A stretch of DNA of 23,050 bases from Bacillota bacterium (GCA_023425485.1 JAFACO010000178.1:1-23050); one strand, 5' to 3'; counted from the stretch's first letter, positions 7,951 through 16,072 are shown. Notes: generated by a model not told the origin, from the sequence alone. Numbers and translations are program-made.

Positions 7951-8739
7951 ATGGACACTAAAATATTATTCTTTGACATTGACGGAACAATAATCAGCAA
8001 TGTAACACATCAGATTTCTGAAAACACCAAAAACGCAATTCGACAAGCAAAGGCAAATGGACACCTTGTATTTATTAATACTGGCAGAACCTTGGCTGGT
8101 ATCACCCCAGAAATTAAAGAAATAGGTTTTGATGGCTATGTTTGCGGCTGTGGTACTTACATTGACTACAATGGCTCAAAACTATTACATGAAAGGATTC
8201 CAAGTGAACTTCATAAGGACCTTATCAGCGACCTCAACACCCATCAAATCGAGGCCTTATTAGAAGGATCTTCTCACATATACTATAATGACAGATTAAC
8301 CGAACAACATTTGCTCCCGCCTAAGGATATCTTCCAAAACCTTTTCGAATTCACCCTGCGCAGTTGGCATGACGTGGAAACTGACTTCGATAAAATGTGT
8401 ATCAGGTGTGAAGACCCAGAGCGCTACCAGTTGTTTTATGATAAATATAAAGACACCTTCGAATTTATAAAGCGCGATGCCGTTTTTTATGAACTTATTC
8501 CTGCTAATTTTTCAAAGGCTACTGGTATTGAGTACTTAACAAAGCATTTAAGTATTCCTCATGAAAATACATATGCCTTTGGTGACAGCACCAACGATCT
8601 CTCCATGCTGAAGTATGTAAAACATAGCGTTGGAATGGGTGTATCTGATCAACAGGTTCTTGATATTGTAACCTTCCATACTAAGAATGTGGAAGATGAT
8701 GGTATCGAGTACGCATTAAAACATTTTGAAATAATATAG
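7951..8739 (+). CDS. Cof-type HAD-IIB family phosphatase
   Basis: A cytosolic haloacid dehalogenase-superfamily hydrolase of 262 residues, probably a sugar-phosphate or nucleotide phosphatase; the substrate cannot be read from the sequence. Seen: motif I FFDIDGT with nucleophile D9 and acid/base D11; motif II INTGRT with T44; motif III lysine K189 in ANFSKATGIEYL; and motif IV GDSTND (211-216). The cap between motifs II and III (about residues 80-180) fits the C2B type of the Cof family. AGGAG stands about eight bases before the ATG. It is the first of two plus-strand genes, but the 151-bp gap and a promoter inside it suggest that the second is expressed separately. Confidence 0.9.
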   Translation: MDTKILFFDIDGTIISNVTHQISENTKNAIRQAKANGHLVFINTGRTLAGITPEIKEIGFDGYVCGCGTYIDYNGSKLLHERIPSELHKDLISDLNTHQIEALLEGSSHIYYNDRLTEQHLLPPKDIFQNLFEFTLRSWHDVETDFDKMCIRCEDPERYQLFYDKYKDTFEFIKRDAVFYELIPANFSKATGIEYLTKHLSIPHENTYAFGDSTNDLSMLKYVKHSVGMGVSDQQVLDIVTFHTKNVEDDGIEYALKHFEII

Positions 8740-8813
8740 CCATTCTTTTGTATTTATTATAAATCTATCGTTGTTTTATAAGTATGTCTAATCACTGGAA
8801 AGCCTTTAATTTC

Positions 8814-8842
8814 TTGCATTCCCCACTTGTTTATGATAGAAT
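8814..8842 (+). promoter_or_regulatory. Sigma-A-type promoter upstream of the FAD-dependent dehydrogenase
   Basis: TTGCAT (8814-8819) and TAGAAT (8837-8842) are separated by 17 bp, 48 bp before the start codon. No convincing terminator for the preceding HAD gene was seen, so read-through is also possible. Confidence 0.65.
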
Positions 8843-8890
8843 TATCGAGGTCATTTTCAGACCGTCTAACATACAAAAGGAGTGTTGTTC

Positions 8891-10288
8891 ATGCAAAATT
8901 ATGATGTAATCATTATAGGTGCTGGTCCATCCGGAATCTTTTGTGCCTATGAATTGATTAAGGAAAACAAAGATTTAAAGATACTTATGGTTGAAAAAGG
9001 CAGACCAATCGAAAAGAGATTATGCCCCAAAAGAACAACTAAGCAATGTATCGGCTGTAAACCCTGCTCAATTACCACAGGATTTGCAGGTGCAGGAGCA
9101 TTTTCCGACGGTAAGTTATCCTTATCACCAGATGTCGGCGGAACCCTTCCTGATATCTTAGGTTATGACAGAGCGATGGAATTGATTAAGGAATCAGACG
9201 ACATCTATCTAAAATTTGGTGCTGATACTAATGTATACGGTATTGATAAAGAGTCAGAAATCCGTGAAATTAGAAGACGTGCTATCAATGCAAACTTAAA
9301 ACTGATTGAATGCCCAATCCGTCACCTTGGTACGGAGGAAGGTTATAAAATATATACCCGTCTTCAGGAGCATTTACTTGAAAGCGGTGTTGAAATGAAA
9401 TTCAGCACTATGGTTAAGGATGTTATTATTGAAGACAAGAAAGCAAAAGGTATTATTACCACAAAGGGTGATACCTTCTATGCAAATGAAATTGTATCTG
9501 CTATTGGACGTGAAGGTTCCGATTGGTTTAGTCAGATTTGTAAAGAACATTCCATTGAAACTAAGGTGGGAACCGTTGATATTGGTGTACGTGTTGAGGT
9601 TCGTGACGAGGTTATGGAATTCCTTAATAAAAACCTCTACGAAGCAAAGCTTGTATATTATACCCCAACCTTTGATGATAAGGTGCGTACCTTCTGTACC
9701 AATCCTTCCGGTGAAGTAGCAACCGAGTATTATGAGAATAACCTTGCAGTTGTAAACGGACATGCTTATAAATCCAAGGATTATAAAACGAATAACACCA
9801 ACTTTGCAATTTTGGTATCCAAGAATTTTACCAAGCCCTTCAATACTCCAATTGAGTATGGCAAACATATTGCTCAGCTTAGCAACATGCTCTGTGGCGG
9901 CAGAATTCTTGTTCAAACCTTCGGTGATTTCCAGCGTGGCAGAAGAACTACGGAAGAACGTCTTTGCAGAAACAACTTAATTCCCACCTTAAAAGATGCT
10001 ATTCCTGGTGACTTATCACTGGTATTTCCTCATCGTATCATGGTGGATATCAAAGAAATGCTGCTCGCACTTGATAAAGTTACACCAGGTATTGCGAGTG
10101 ACGAAACACTTCTGTATGGTGTGGAAGTTAAATTCTACTCCAATAAGGTTGTTGTTAATACTGATTTTGAAACCAGTGTGGAAGGTCTTCGTGCAATTGG
10201 AGATGGTGCTGGTCTTACCAGAGGCTTACAACAGGCATCCGCTAATGGTATCAGTGTAGCAAGAAGTATCTTATCCAAAATGGCATAA
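8891..10288 (+). CDS. FAD-dependent dehydrogenase, COG2509 type
   Basis: A predicted cytosolic flavoprotein of 465 residues in the uncharacterised FAD-dependent dehydrogenase group COG2509. Seen: an N-terminal Rossmann FAD-binding motif, DVIIIGAGPSGI (G10-x-G-x2-G15); an acidic strand end, MVEKG; a conserved cysteine cluster, C45-x7-C53-x2-C56-x2-C59, just before TTGFAGAGAFSDGKL; and a C-terminal FAD motif, LRAIGDGAGLTRGLQQASANG. The substrate is unknown. The cysteines could hold a metal or Fe-S centre or be redox active; that is inference. AGGAG at 8878-8882 lies eight bases before ATG 8891. The in-frame GTG at 8882 overlaps the ribosome binding site and is rejected as start. The gene is monocistronic, with its own promoter and terminator. 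Confidence 0.92.
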   Translation: MQNYDVIIIGAGPSGIFCAYELIKENKDLKILMVEKGRPIEKRLCPKRTTKQCIGCKPCSITTGFAGAGAFSDGKLSLSPDVGGTLPDILGYDRAMELIKESDDIYLKFGADTNVYGIDKESEIREIRRRAINANLKLIECPIRHLGTEEGYKIYTRLQEHLLESGVEMKFSTMVKDVIIEDKKAKGIITTKGDTFYANEIVSAIGREGSDWFSQICKEHSIETKVGTVDIGVRVEVRDEVMEFLNKNLYEAKLVYYTPTFDDKVRTFCTNPSGEVATEYYENNLAVVNGHAYKSKDYKTNNTNFAILVSKNFTKPFNTPIEYGKHIAQLSNMLCGGRILVQTFGDFQRGRRTTEERLCRNNLIPTLKDAIPGDLSLVFPHRIMVDIKEMLLALDKVTPGIASDETLLYGVEVKFYSNKVVVNTDFETSVEGLRAIGDGAGLTRGLQQASANGISVARSILSKMA

Positions 10289-10304
10289 TAATCATAATAA
10301 ATCA

Positions 10305-10343
10305 GCCCTATGAATTCTATTAAAGAGTTCATAGGGCATTTTT
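10305..10343 (+). terminator. Intrinsic terminator after the FAD-dependent dehydrogenase
   Basis: GCCCTATGAA pairs with TTCATAGGGC, and the stem extends inward to about 14 bp around an ATTAA loop. It is followed by ATTTTT. It lies between convergent genes. On the minus strand the tail is only TGATTTATT, so it would be a weaker terminator for the kinase-like gene. Confidence 0.9.
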
Positions 10344-10379
10344 AATATCCTATTATTGGAAGCTATTTGTCTTCCCTCA

Positions 10380-10841
10380 CTACATAAAGGTATAATACTT
10401 TTTGGTATCCTTTGTAAAGCCATAATCAATTATGACTGGCTTATTATTAATAATACCCCAACTGGACTTACGACACAAATCTCCGTATAATAGTCTGTAT
10501 TTTGTACCAAAATCATCAAAGACAGACTGTCGAAAGAGCTCATGGTTACTCTTTACGTTATAATATTTCCAAATAACTGATATGGATTTTATCTGTTCTG
10601 CTTTTTGCATGATTAATACTTTACAATCTTCCGAAATTGCTGTAATTTTAGCAAACATATCGCAGTCACTCATCGCCTCTATTTTATATTCAGCCTTATT
10701 TTGAGCTAAACCCTTCTTATTTTTTGCTACTTTTGCTACATATCCGTTTTTTAGGTCAAAAACTAGTCGACCAGAACCTGACCCTATCATGGTGTATTTG
10801 CGTAAATTCAGGTTCTTTCTAATCTGATCCAAATCAACCAC
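10380..10841 (-). CDS. Compact protein-kinase-fold protein, 153 residues
   Basis: Not a named family, but the chain reads as a miniature kinase fold. Residues 19-29 (IGSGSGRLVFD) look like a glycine loop. K37 in YVAKVAKN matches the ATP-binding lysine, E51 is a candidate helix-C glutamate, and MQKAEQI (78-84) resembles the hinge. YGDLCRKSSWGI (119-130) aligns with the catalytic loop, with D121 retained. PVIIDYGF (135-142) matches the DFG region, with D139. The usual catalytic-loop Asn appears replaced by Ser, and nearly all of the C-lobe is absent, so activity is uncertain. Start is GTG at 10841, with GGAG (10850-10853) eight bases upstream; no ATG is available in frame. It lies 78 bp after queA. 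Related short kinase-like proteins occur in Firmicutes and phages (general knowledge, not checked). Confidence 0.75.
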   Translation of the reverse strand: MVDLDQIRKNLNLRKYTMIGSGSGRLVFDLKNGYVAKVAKNKKGLAQNKAEYKIEAMSDCDMFAKITAISEDCKVLIMQKAEQIKSISVIWKYYNVKSNHELFRQSVFDDFGTKYRLLYGDLCRKSSWGIINNKPVIIDYGFTKDTKKYYTFM

Positions 10842-10859
10842 TTCGCCGTCTCCATTATC

Positions 10860-10878
10860 ATATAGTATACTACTATAT
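10860..10878. promoter_or_regulatory. Operator-like dyad before the kinase-like gene
   Basis: ATATAGTA and TACTATAT form a perfect 8-bp inverted repeat with a 3-bp spacer. It overlaps possible minus-strand -10 hexamers (TATGAT at 10857-10862, TATACT at 10864-10869), but neither has a good -35. Binding by a dimeric regulator is a possibility only. Confidence 0.4.
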
Positions 10879-10919
10879 TATTAAGCTAACGGCTGATTGG
10901 TTAATAAATATGAGCTATC

Positions 10920-11975
10920 TTATTGAATAAACATTGCATCCCCAAAACTGAAGAAGCGATAACGCTCTTTTACTGCTTCTTCATAAGCCTTCATGATGTG
11001 CTCACGCCCAGCCAGCGCTGATACTAACATCATGAGGGTTGATTCTGGAAGATGAAAATTTGTAATAAGAGCATCCATAACCTTAAAGGAATAGCCTGGA
11101 TAAATAAAGATTGACGTGTCCTCGCTTCCAGCTTGTAGTAAACCATTTTCGTCAGCAGCAGATTCTAATGTTCTGCAGCTGGTGGTACCTACACAAATTA
11201 CTCTACCACCATTACGCTTGGTCTGATTAATTATTTCAGCTGCCTCTTCCGTCACTTGATAGAATTCTGAATGCATATGATGTTCCAATACATTATCTAC
11301 CTTTACCGGTCGAAAGGTTCCTAAGCCTACATGAAGCGTAACACCAACCACGGGAATCCCCATCTCTTCTATTTCTGAAAGTAGTTCCTTTGTAAAATGC
11401 AACCCAGCAGTAGGTGCAGCTGCAGAGCCTTCATATTTTGCATATACGGTTTGATATCTATCTCGATTTTGTAATTCATGAGTAATATAAGGAGGAAGCG
11501 GCATTTCCCCCAGCTGATCAAGAATTTCTTCAAAAATCCCCTTATATGTGAATTGAACCAGGCGGTTACCATCTTCTAACATGTCTAAAATCTCACCTAT
11601 TAATAATCCATTGCCAAAGCTGATTTTTGTACCAGTTCTTGCTTTTTTACCTGGCTTCACAAGGGTTTCCCAGATATCATTATCTTTGCGCTTTAACAGT
11701 AACAATTCAATTTTTGCTCCATGAGTTTCCTGGGCTTGCTCCATTTTATTCTCATGCAACTTCTCACCAATTAGTCTTGCTGGAATAACCTTTGTATTGT
11801 TAACCACCAGGCAATCACCCTTTTTTAAAAATTCTGTTATATCCTTAAAAATTCTATGCTGAATTGTCCCTGTTTCTTTATCAAGCACTAATAACCTTGA
11901 TCCCGATCTATCCTCAAGGGGATCTTGCGCAATCAGTTCCTCTGGTAAATCATAATAAAAATCCTGTGTTTTCAT
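10920..11975 (-). CDS. queA: S-adenosylmethionine:tRNA ribosyltransferase-isomerase
   Basis: QueA transfers and isomerises the ribosyl group of AdoMet onto preQ1-modified tRNA to make epoxyqueuosine at the wobble position. The 351-residue protein has the family's normal length and signatures: [14 protein letters not shown] at the N-terminus, [26 protein letters not shown], and the C-terminal [24 protein letters not shown] and NFHLPESTL segments. ATG 11975 has GGAGG six bases upstream; a TTG just before it (11978) is not needed. It follows the terminator of the pyr unit, so it probably has its own promoter near 12000 (TTTTTG, 17 bp, TATAGA is a weak candidate). No preQ1 riboswitch was seen, and no other queuosine gene is in the window. 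Confidence 0.97.
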   Translation of the reverse strand: MKTQDFYYDLPEELIAQDPLEDRSGSRLLVLDKETGTIQHRIFKDITEFLKKGDCLVVNNTKVIPARLIGEKLHENKMEQAQETHGAKIELLLLKRKDNDIWETLVKPGKKARTGTKISFGNGLLIGEILDMLEDGNRLVQFTYKGIFEEILDQLGEMPLPPYITHELQNRDRYQTVYAKYEGSAAAPTAGLHFTKELLSEIEEMGIPVVGVTLHVGLGTFRPVKVDNVLEHHMHSEFYQVTEEAAEIINQTKRNGGRVICVGTTSCRTLESAADENGLLQAGSEDTSIFIYPGYSFKVMDALITNFHLPESTLMMLVSALAGREHIMKAYEEAVKERYRFFSFGDAMFIQ

Positions 11976-12021
11976 CAAAAACCTCCAAACCTGTACCTTA
12001 CTCTATATTTGCTTTTTAACC

Positions 12022-12067
12022 GAACAAAAACCCCAAGTGCCTCCTGTAATAATAGGCAATCTTGGGG
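12022..12067 (-). terminator. Intrinsic terminator at the end of the pyrKDE unit
   Basis: On the minus strand CCCCAAG (12061-12067) pairs with CTTGGGG (12031-12037), with an inner GCCT/AGGC helix, followed by TTTTTGTTC (12022-12030). It separates the pyr transcript from queA. Confidence 0.9.
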
Positions 12068-12088
12068 CTGTATCATGTACCTTAAACA

Positions 12089-12241
12089 TTAAAACAATAA
12101 TTCTGATTTCTTCTTCAGTAATCGTGAACCGTTTAAGATTAATAACGTACCAGCAACTGCTCCTGCAATAATTGTCAGAATTCCCAAAACCAGATTCCAC
12201 ACACCCACTGATTTCATTGTATGGTAGATCTTCTCCATCAT
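12089..12241 (-). CDS. Small membrane protein, 50 residues
   Basis: The minus-strand frame starting ATGATG at 12241 encodes MMEKIYHTMKSVGVWNLVLG, a hydrophobic helix of roughly residues 15-36 rich in Gly, Ala, Ile and Leu, and a basic tail (SRLLKKKSELLF) before TAA. One transmembrane helix is predicted by eye. AAGGAGG lies seven bases before the first ATG, which is good evidence of translation; ATG 12238 is an alternative start. It sits 44 bp after pyrE and just before the terminator, so it is the likely last gene of the pyrK-pyrD-pyrE unit. Its function is unknown. A longer overlapping frame (12003-12200) runs through the terminator and is not a gene. Confidence 0.78.
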   Translation of the reverse strand: MMEKIYHTMKSVGVWNLVLGILTIIAGAVAGTLLILNGSRLLKKKSELLF

Positions 12242-12285
12242 AACACTACCTCCTTTATGCGTATTCGTTCAATCTATTTACTTGT

Positions 12286-12963
12286 TTATTCGCTTACACC
12301 ATATTGATCATAATATGCTTCAATCGCATTTTTTAATATATCATCAATAACAATTTTCCCATTATAAGGCTTATTATACAGATGTTCCACTACTTCTTCC
12401 ATAGTAACAATTGCAGTAGTTGTAATATTATAGTTCTCCTGAATTTCTGTAAGGGCACTCTTACTACCCTGCCCCCGTTCCATTCGGTCAACGGATACCA
12501 CAAGTCCCTTTACTTCTACCTTTGCCTGTGCAGCAAGTATTGGCATTGTTTCTCCAATGGAAGTCCCTGCTGTTGTAACATCTTCAATGATAATAACCTT
12601 ATCCCCATCAGTCAATGGAGAACCTAACAGTATACCCGTATCTCCGTGGTCCTTTACTTCCTTGCGGTTGGAACAGTATTTAATATCTTTATCATAGAAC
12701 TCGCTGATTGCAATCGTTGTTGCCACACTCAAGGGGATACCCTTATAGGCTGGCCCAAATAATACATCAAAATCTATACCAAACTTGTCATTGATTGCTT
12801 TTGCATAATACTCACCAAGCTTTCTTAGCTGTGCGCCTGTTCTATAAAATCCTGTATTAATAAAAAACGGAGTTTTTCTTCCACTCTTAGTTGTAAAGTC
12901 ACCAAATCTAAGAACACCGCAGTCAACCATGAACTCAATAAATTCCTTCTTGTACTGTTCCAT
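12286..12963 (-). CDS. pyrE: Orotate phosphoribosyltransferase
   Basis: PyrE converts orotate and PRPP to orotidine 5'-monophosphate, the fifth step of UMP synthesis. The 225-residue protein shows SGRKTPFFINTG (27-38), FGPAYKGIPL (69-78), the catalytic-loop region with K104 and D105-H106 (KEVKDHGDTG) and the PRPP-binding motif VIIIEDVTTAGTSI (123-136). ATG 12963 has only a modest AGAGGG about ten bases upstream; no better in-frame start exists nearby. It lies 82 bp after pyrD without an intervening terminator and is the third pyr gene of this unit. Confidence 0.96.
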   Translation of the reverse strand: MEQYKKEFIEFMVDCGVLRFGDFTTKSGRKTPFFINTGFYRTGAQLRKLGEYYAKAINDKFGIDFDVLFGPAYKGIPLSVATTIAISEFYDKDIKYCSNRKEVKDHGDTGILLGSPLTDGDKVIIIEDVTTAGTSIGETMPILAAQAKVEVKGLVVSVDRMERGQGSKSALTEIQENYNITTTAIVTMEEVVEHLYNKPYNGKIVIDDILKNAIEAYYDQYGVSE

Positions 12964-13045
12964 TTATCCATTCCCTCTTTTCATTAAACAAGTCTGCATT
13001 ATCAATCTCTAGTCACGTACTTTAGCTGCCAACTTTTTTTAGTAA

Positions 13046-13948
13046 CTACTTTACACATCCAATTAGCTCATTAATGTCTTCTACTTTATACTGCTTCATA
13101 TATTCTTCAATACCATTAACAACGCCTATCGTAGCACCAGGATTAATAAAGTTGGCTGTTCCAACTGCTACCATTGCTGCTCCTGCCATTAAAAATTCCA
13201 GTGCATCCTCTGCATTCTGAATTCCGCCCATACCAATAATCGGGAGATCCACTGCATTTGCAACCTGATGTACCATTCGAACAGCAATCGGTTTAATTGC
13301 TGGTCCCGAAAGTCCTCCTGTTTTATTTGCCAGTATAAATGCTCTCTTATGGATATCTATCTTCGTACCTGTCAATGTATTAATCAAGGAAAGGGCGTCC
13401 GCTCCACCTGCTCCAGCTGCTTTCGCTATTTCAGCTATGTTCGTTACATTTGGACTTAATTTCATGATGACAGGCTGCTTAGCGTATTTCTTTATCTCTT
13501 TTGTTATTGCTTCTACACAACTTGCGTCCTGACCAAAGGCGATACCACCTTCTTTTACATTAGGACAAGAAATATTAATCTCTAACATATCTATATCACA
13601 GTCAGATAGTCGCTCTACAACCTCGCAATAATCTTCTGTGGTTTTACCAACAACATTAACAATGATTTTTGTATCATATTTTCTTAAAAATGGTATATCT
13701 CTGTTTATGAAAACATCTGCACCAGGGTTTTGTAACCCAATTGCATTCAACATTCCACCATAGGTCTCAGCGACTCTCGGTGTTGGATTACCTGGCCAAG
13801 GAACACTTGATACACCCTTTGTAGTTACAGCACCAAGCCTTGACAAATCAACAAAATCACTATACTCCATTCCTGATCCGAAAGTTCCAGAGGCTGTAGT
13901 AACCGGATTTTTAAAAGTTATGCCTGCTAGTGTCACGCTTGTATTCAT
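13046..13948 (-). CDS. pyrD: Dihydroorotate dehydrogenase 1B, catalytic subunit
   Basis: Oxidises dihydroorotate to orotate using FMN and passes electrons to PyrK, ultimately to NAD+. The 300-residue protein has the class 1 active-site cysteine C128 in NISCPNVKEGG, the FMN-contacting lysine K45 in TTKGVS, the GTFGSGMEY segment (21-29) and the phosphate-binding GMGGIQNAEDA near the C-terminus. It starts four bases inside the end of pyrK (ATGA overlap, 13945-13948) with GGTGGAG just upstream, so the two subunits are translationally coupled. The presence of pyrK next door supports the 1B assignment. Confidence 0.97.
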   Translation of the reverse strand: MNTSVTLAGITFKNPVTTASGTFGSGMEYSDFVDLSRLGAVTTKGVSSVPWPGNPTPRVAETYGGMLNAIGLQNPGADVFINRDIPFLRKYDTKIIVNVVGKTTEDYCEVVERLSDCDIDMLEINISCPNVKEGGIAFGQDASCVEAITKEIKKYAKQPVIMKLSPNVTNIAEIAKAAGAGGADALSLINTLTGTKIDIHKRAFILANKTGGLSGPAIKPIAVRMVHQVANAVDLPIIGMGGIQNAEDALEFLMAGAAMVAVGTANFINPGATIGVVNGIEEYMKQYKVEDINELIGCVK

Positions 13949-14712
13949 AGCTCCACCTCTTCTGCATAAAATACTGGACCTTCTTTACAAATCCGCTTAT
14001 TGTTCACATTACTGTGATGATCAATTTCTTTCGTCTTACAGGTGCAGGCTAAACAAGCACCTATTCCACAAGCCATCCGCTCCTCTAAAGATAATTGAGC
14101 CTTTATCCCCTGTTCCAGCACATAGGCTTGTACACCTCTTAACATAGGCGTTGGTCCACAAGCATAGATAATATCCGCTTCAAGATGATTTGCCTTAATG
14201 GCATCAATTACATTGCCCTTAGTTCCTTTACTTCCATCCTCTGTAGCAATATACACGTTTCCATAAGCTTCAAACTCATTTTCTAAAAAAGTAGTATCGC
14301 GATAACCTAGGACAATCTGTGTTTCGCATTCAAGCCTCTTAGCTAACTCTAACATAGGAGGAATACCAATTCCACCACCTATTAAGATTGCCTTGTTACC
14401 CTCAAGGGTATAGCCTTTGCCGAGAGGTCCCATCGCTTCCACTTCATCCCCTGCTCTTAGCTTTGCAAATTCCTTTGTACCTTTGCCATTCGCCCGGTAT
14501 ACAAGTCTTATCCGTCCCGCCTCTAAATCAATTTCACATATACTTATGGGCCTTGGCAATAAAGCACTTCCATCCTTACAATAAAGTGATATAAACTGTC
14601 CGGGTACCGCCCTTTCTGCCATATCTTTATCGAGCAGCCACATGCTGTAGATATCTTCGGAAATCTTGATATTATCAGCAATTGCAGTCAATTTCTTAGT
14701 TGCTGTTGACAT
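13945..14712 (-). CDS. pyrK: Dihydroorotate dehydrogenase 1B, electron-transfer subunit
   Basis: An iron-sulfur flavoprotein that takes electrons from PyrD and reduces NAD+. The 255-residue protein has the FAD-binding RPISI (54-58), the NAD-binding GGGIGIPPM (112-120) and the [2Fe-2S] ligand cysteines C215, C220, C223 and C242. The pattern is C-x4-C-x2-C-x18-C, with an extra C225. ATG 14712 follows AGGAG by eight bases. It is the first gene of the pyrK-pyrD-pyrE unit, directly behind a good promoter. Confidence 0.97.
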   Translation of the reverse strand: MSTATKKLTAIADNIKISEDIYSMWLLDKDMAERAVPGQFISLYCKDGSALLPRPISICEIDLEAGRIRLVYRANGKGTKEFAKLRAGDEVEAMGPLGKGYTLEGNKAILIGGGIGIPPMLELAKRLECETQIVLGYRDTTFLENEFEAYGNVYIATEDGSKGTKGNVIDAIKANHLEADIIYACGPTPMLRGVQAYVLEQGIKAQLSLEERMACGIGACLACTCKTKEIDHHSNVNNKRICKEGPVFYAEEVEL

Positions 14713-14746
14713 ATGTTATTCTCCTGTGAAATTTATCTTTCCTGCT

Positions 14747-14775
14747 ATTTTATCGTAAACTTTTCAATACGACAA
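14747..14775 (-). promoter_or_regulatory. Sigma-A-type promoter of pyrK-pyrD-pyrE
   Basis: Minus-strand TTGTCG (14770-14775) and TAAAAT (14747-14752) are separated by 17 bp. Transcription would start about 25-30 bp before pyrK, which leaves little room for a PyrR-type attenuator. None was seen. Confidence 0.7.
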
Positions 14776-14878
14776 GGGATTTTTGTATTTTTCATATAAA
14801 CTATTAAGCCTGCCCTATTAATTGACGATTTTGCAGCAGAATTATGAGTCAAGTTATCCTTAGATAAAGTAAACGTAA

Positions 14879-15283
14879 TTACCCTTCTATAATTTTAACA
14901 TAAACTTTTCGTATTCTTGGTCCATCAAAATCTATAAAATAAATACCTTGCCACGTACCAAGTAATAGCCTTCCATCTTCTATTATAACAGTCAGCGATG
15001 CATTAACCAAACTCGATTTCACATGTGCTGATGAAATCCCCTCCAGATGATGGTAAGAATCTGATTCAGGCACTAATTTGGATATTGCCGTTAGAAAATC
15101 CTTTACAACATCCGGATCAGTATTCTCATTAATTGTAATACCTGCAGTGGTATGAGGAACAAATATTACACAAATTCCATTCTTTACACCGCTTTCTTTT
15201 ACCTTGCTTTGAATCTCTTTTGTAATGTCAATCATTGCTCGTTGATGGCCCGACCTTACTCCAAAAGTAAAAACCTCACTCAT
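14879..15283 (-). CDS. UPF0047 / YjbQ family protein
   Basis: A 134-residue member of the YjbQ (UPF0047) family, some members of which have weak thiamine-phosphate synthase activity; the true role is unsettled. Conserved features are GICVIFVPHTTAGITINEN (H44), DPDVVKDFL, YHHLEGISSAHVKSSL (H78, H79, H87) and LLLGTWQGIYFIDFDGPR. Two ATGs stand in frame. AGGAG lies only three bases from ATG 15289 but nine bases from ATG 15283, so the latter is preferred. It is read divergently from the cyclophilin gene. The 166 bp after its stop contain the pyrK promoter and no clear terminator, so some read-through into pyrK is possible. Confidence 0.93.
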   Translation of the reverse strand: MSEVFTFGVRSGHQRAMIDITKEIQSKVKESGVKNGICVIFVPHTTAGITINENTDPDVVKDFLTAISKLVPESDSYHHLEGISSAHVKSSLVNASLTVIIEDGRLLLGTWQGIYFIDFDGPRIRKVYVKIIEG

Positions 15284-15345
15284 CTGCATAATCTCCTTTC
15301 ATCTACTATTATTATGAACGATGTGATATGCGTGCCCTCATTTTT

Positions 15346-15374
15346 AGTCTAATATTTTTATACTATTATTGCAA
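15346..15374 (-). promoter_or_regulatory. Promoter of the UPF0047 gene
   Basis: Minus-strand TTGCAA (15369-15374) and TAGACT (15346-15351) are separated by 17 bp, about 60 bp before the start codon. Confidence 0.55.
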
Positions 15375-15411
15375 TATCTGGAATAGTGATTACTTAATAA
15401 AATTGCTTACC

Positions 15412-15440
15412 TTGACACAACGCTATGGCTATGTTATATT
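15412..15440 (+). promoter_or_regulatory. Sigma-A-type promoter of the cyclophilin gene
   Basis: A perfect -35 TTGACA (15412-15417), a 17-bp spacer and -10 TATATT (15435-15440). The leader is about 100 nt and AT-rich, with a short imperfect hairpin between about 15451 and 15487 but no recognised riboswitch. Confidence 0.85.
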
Positions 15441-15547
15441 TACCAACGGACAAATGAATTAATTAGTATTAATTACTACAGTTCATTGTATTATAGTAAG
15501 AGTAAATTTTAAATGGTAAATGTTAATTAAGAGAGGATTGAAAGAAA

Positions 15548-16072
15548 ATGAATAATACTAACCCTATCGTAACAATGGAGCTACAAAGTGGTGATATCAT
15601 TAAAATCGAATTATATCCTGAATTAGCCCCTAACACTGTTAAAAATTTTATATCCTTAGTAAATAAGGGGTTTTATGATGGTCTTAAATTTCATCGCGTA
15701 ATTCGTGGCTTTATGATACAAGGTGGTGATCCAGAAGGCACCGGCATGGGTGGCCCTGGCTATTCAATTAAAGGCGAATTCTCCTATAATAATTTCCCTA
15801 ACACTTTAAAACATACTGCTGGTGTACTTTCCATGGCAAGATCTCAACGTCCTGATTCCGCTGGCTCCCAGTTCTTTATTATGCATAAAGATTCTCCTCA
15901 TTTAGATGGTTCTTACGCATCCTTTGGTAAAGTAATTGAAGGCTTAGAGTTTGTAAACAAGATTGCGGAATTAAAGACCGATTATTCAGACGCTCCATTA
16001 GAACCACAAATCATGAAGAAGCTAACCGTTGAAACCTTCGGTGTAGAATATAGTGAACCTGAAAAATGTTAA
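15548..16072 (+). CDS. Cyclophilin-type peptidyl-prolyl cis-trans isomerase
   Basis: Catalyses cis-trans isomerisation of prolyl peptide bonds and assists folding. The 174-residue protein has no signal peptide and should be cytosolic. Seen: FHRVIRGFMIQGGDPEGTGMGG (from residue 48, catalytic R50 and Q58), AGVLSMAR, SAGSQFFIMHKDSPHLDGSYASFGKV (F110; His 118 where human CypA has Trp121, common in bacteria) and the C-terminal strand. AGAGGA lies about ten bases before the ATG. It is monocistronic, with its own promoter and terminator. Confidence 0.96.
   Translation: MNNTNPIVTMELQSGDIIKIELYPELAPNTVKNFISLVNKGFYDGLKFHRVIRGFMIQGGDPEGTGMGGPGYSIKGEFSYNNFPNTLKHTAGVLSMARSQRPDSAGSQFFIMHKDSPHLDGSYASFGKVIEGLEFVNKIAELKTDYSDAPLEPQIMKKLTVETFGVEYSEPEKC

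Noticed and set aside
9374..9916. 180-codon minus-strand ORF
   Set aside because: Antisense to the clearly coding FAD-dependent dehydrogenase; no family features.
11976..12030. preQ1 riboswitch upstream of queA
   Set aside because: The short space after the terminator lacks the conserved preQ1 aptamer core sequences.
12003..12200. 65-codon minus-strand ORF
   Set aside because: Runs through the intrinsic terminator and is in another frame from the small membrane protein, which has the ribosome binding site.
14821..14852. TTGAC...GTCAA dyad as terminator of the UPF0047 gene
   Set aside because: Only five outer pairs with a mismatched interior and no U-tract.
14713..14878. PyrR-type attenuator before pyrK
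   Set aside because: No antiterminator/terminator pair with a U-tract was seen, and the promoter lies too close to the gene.
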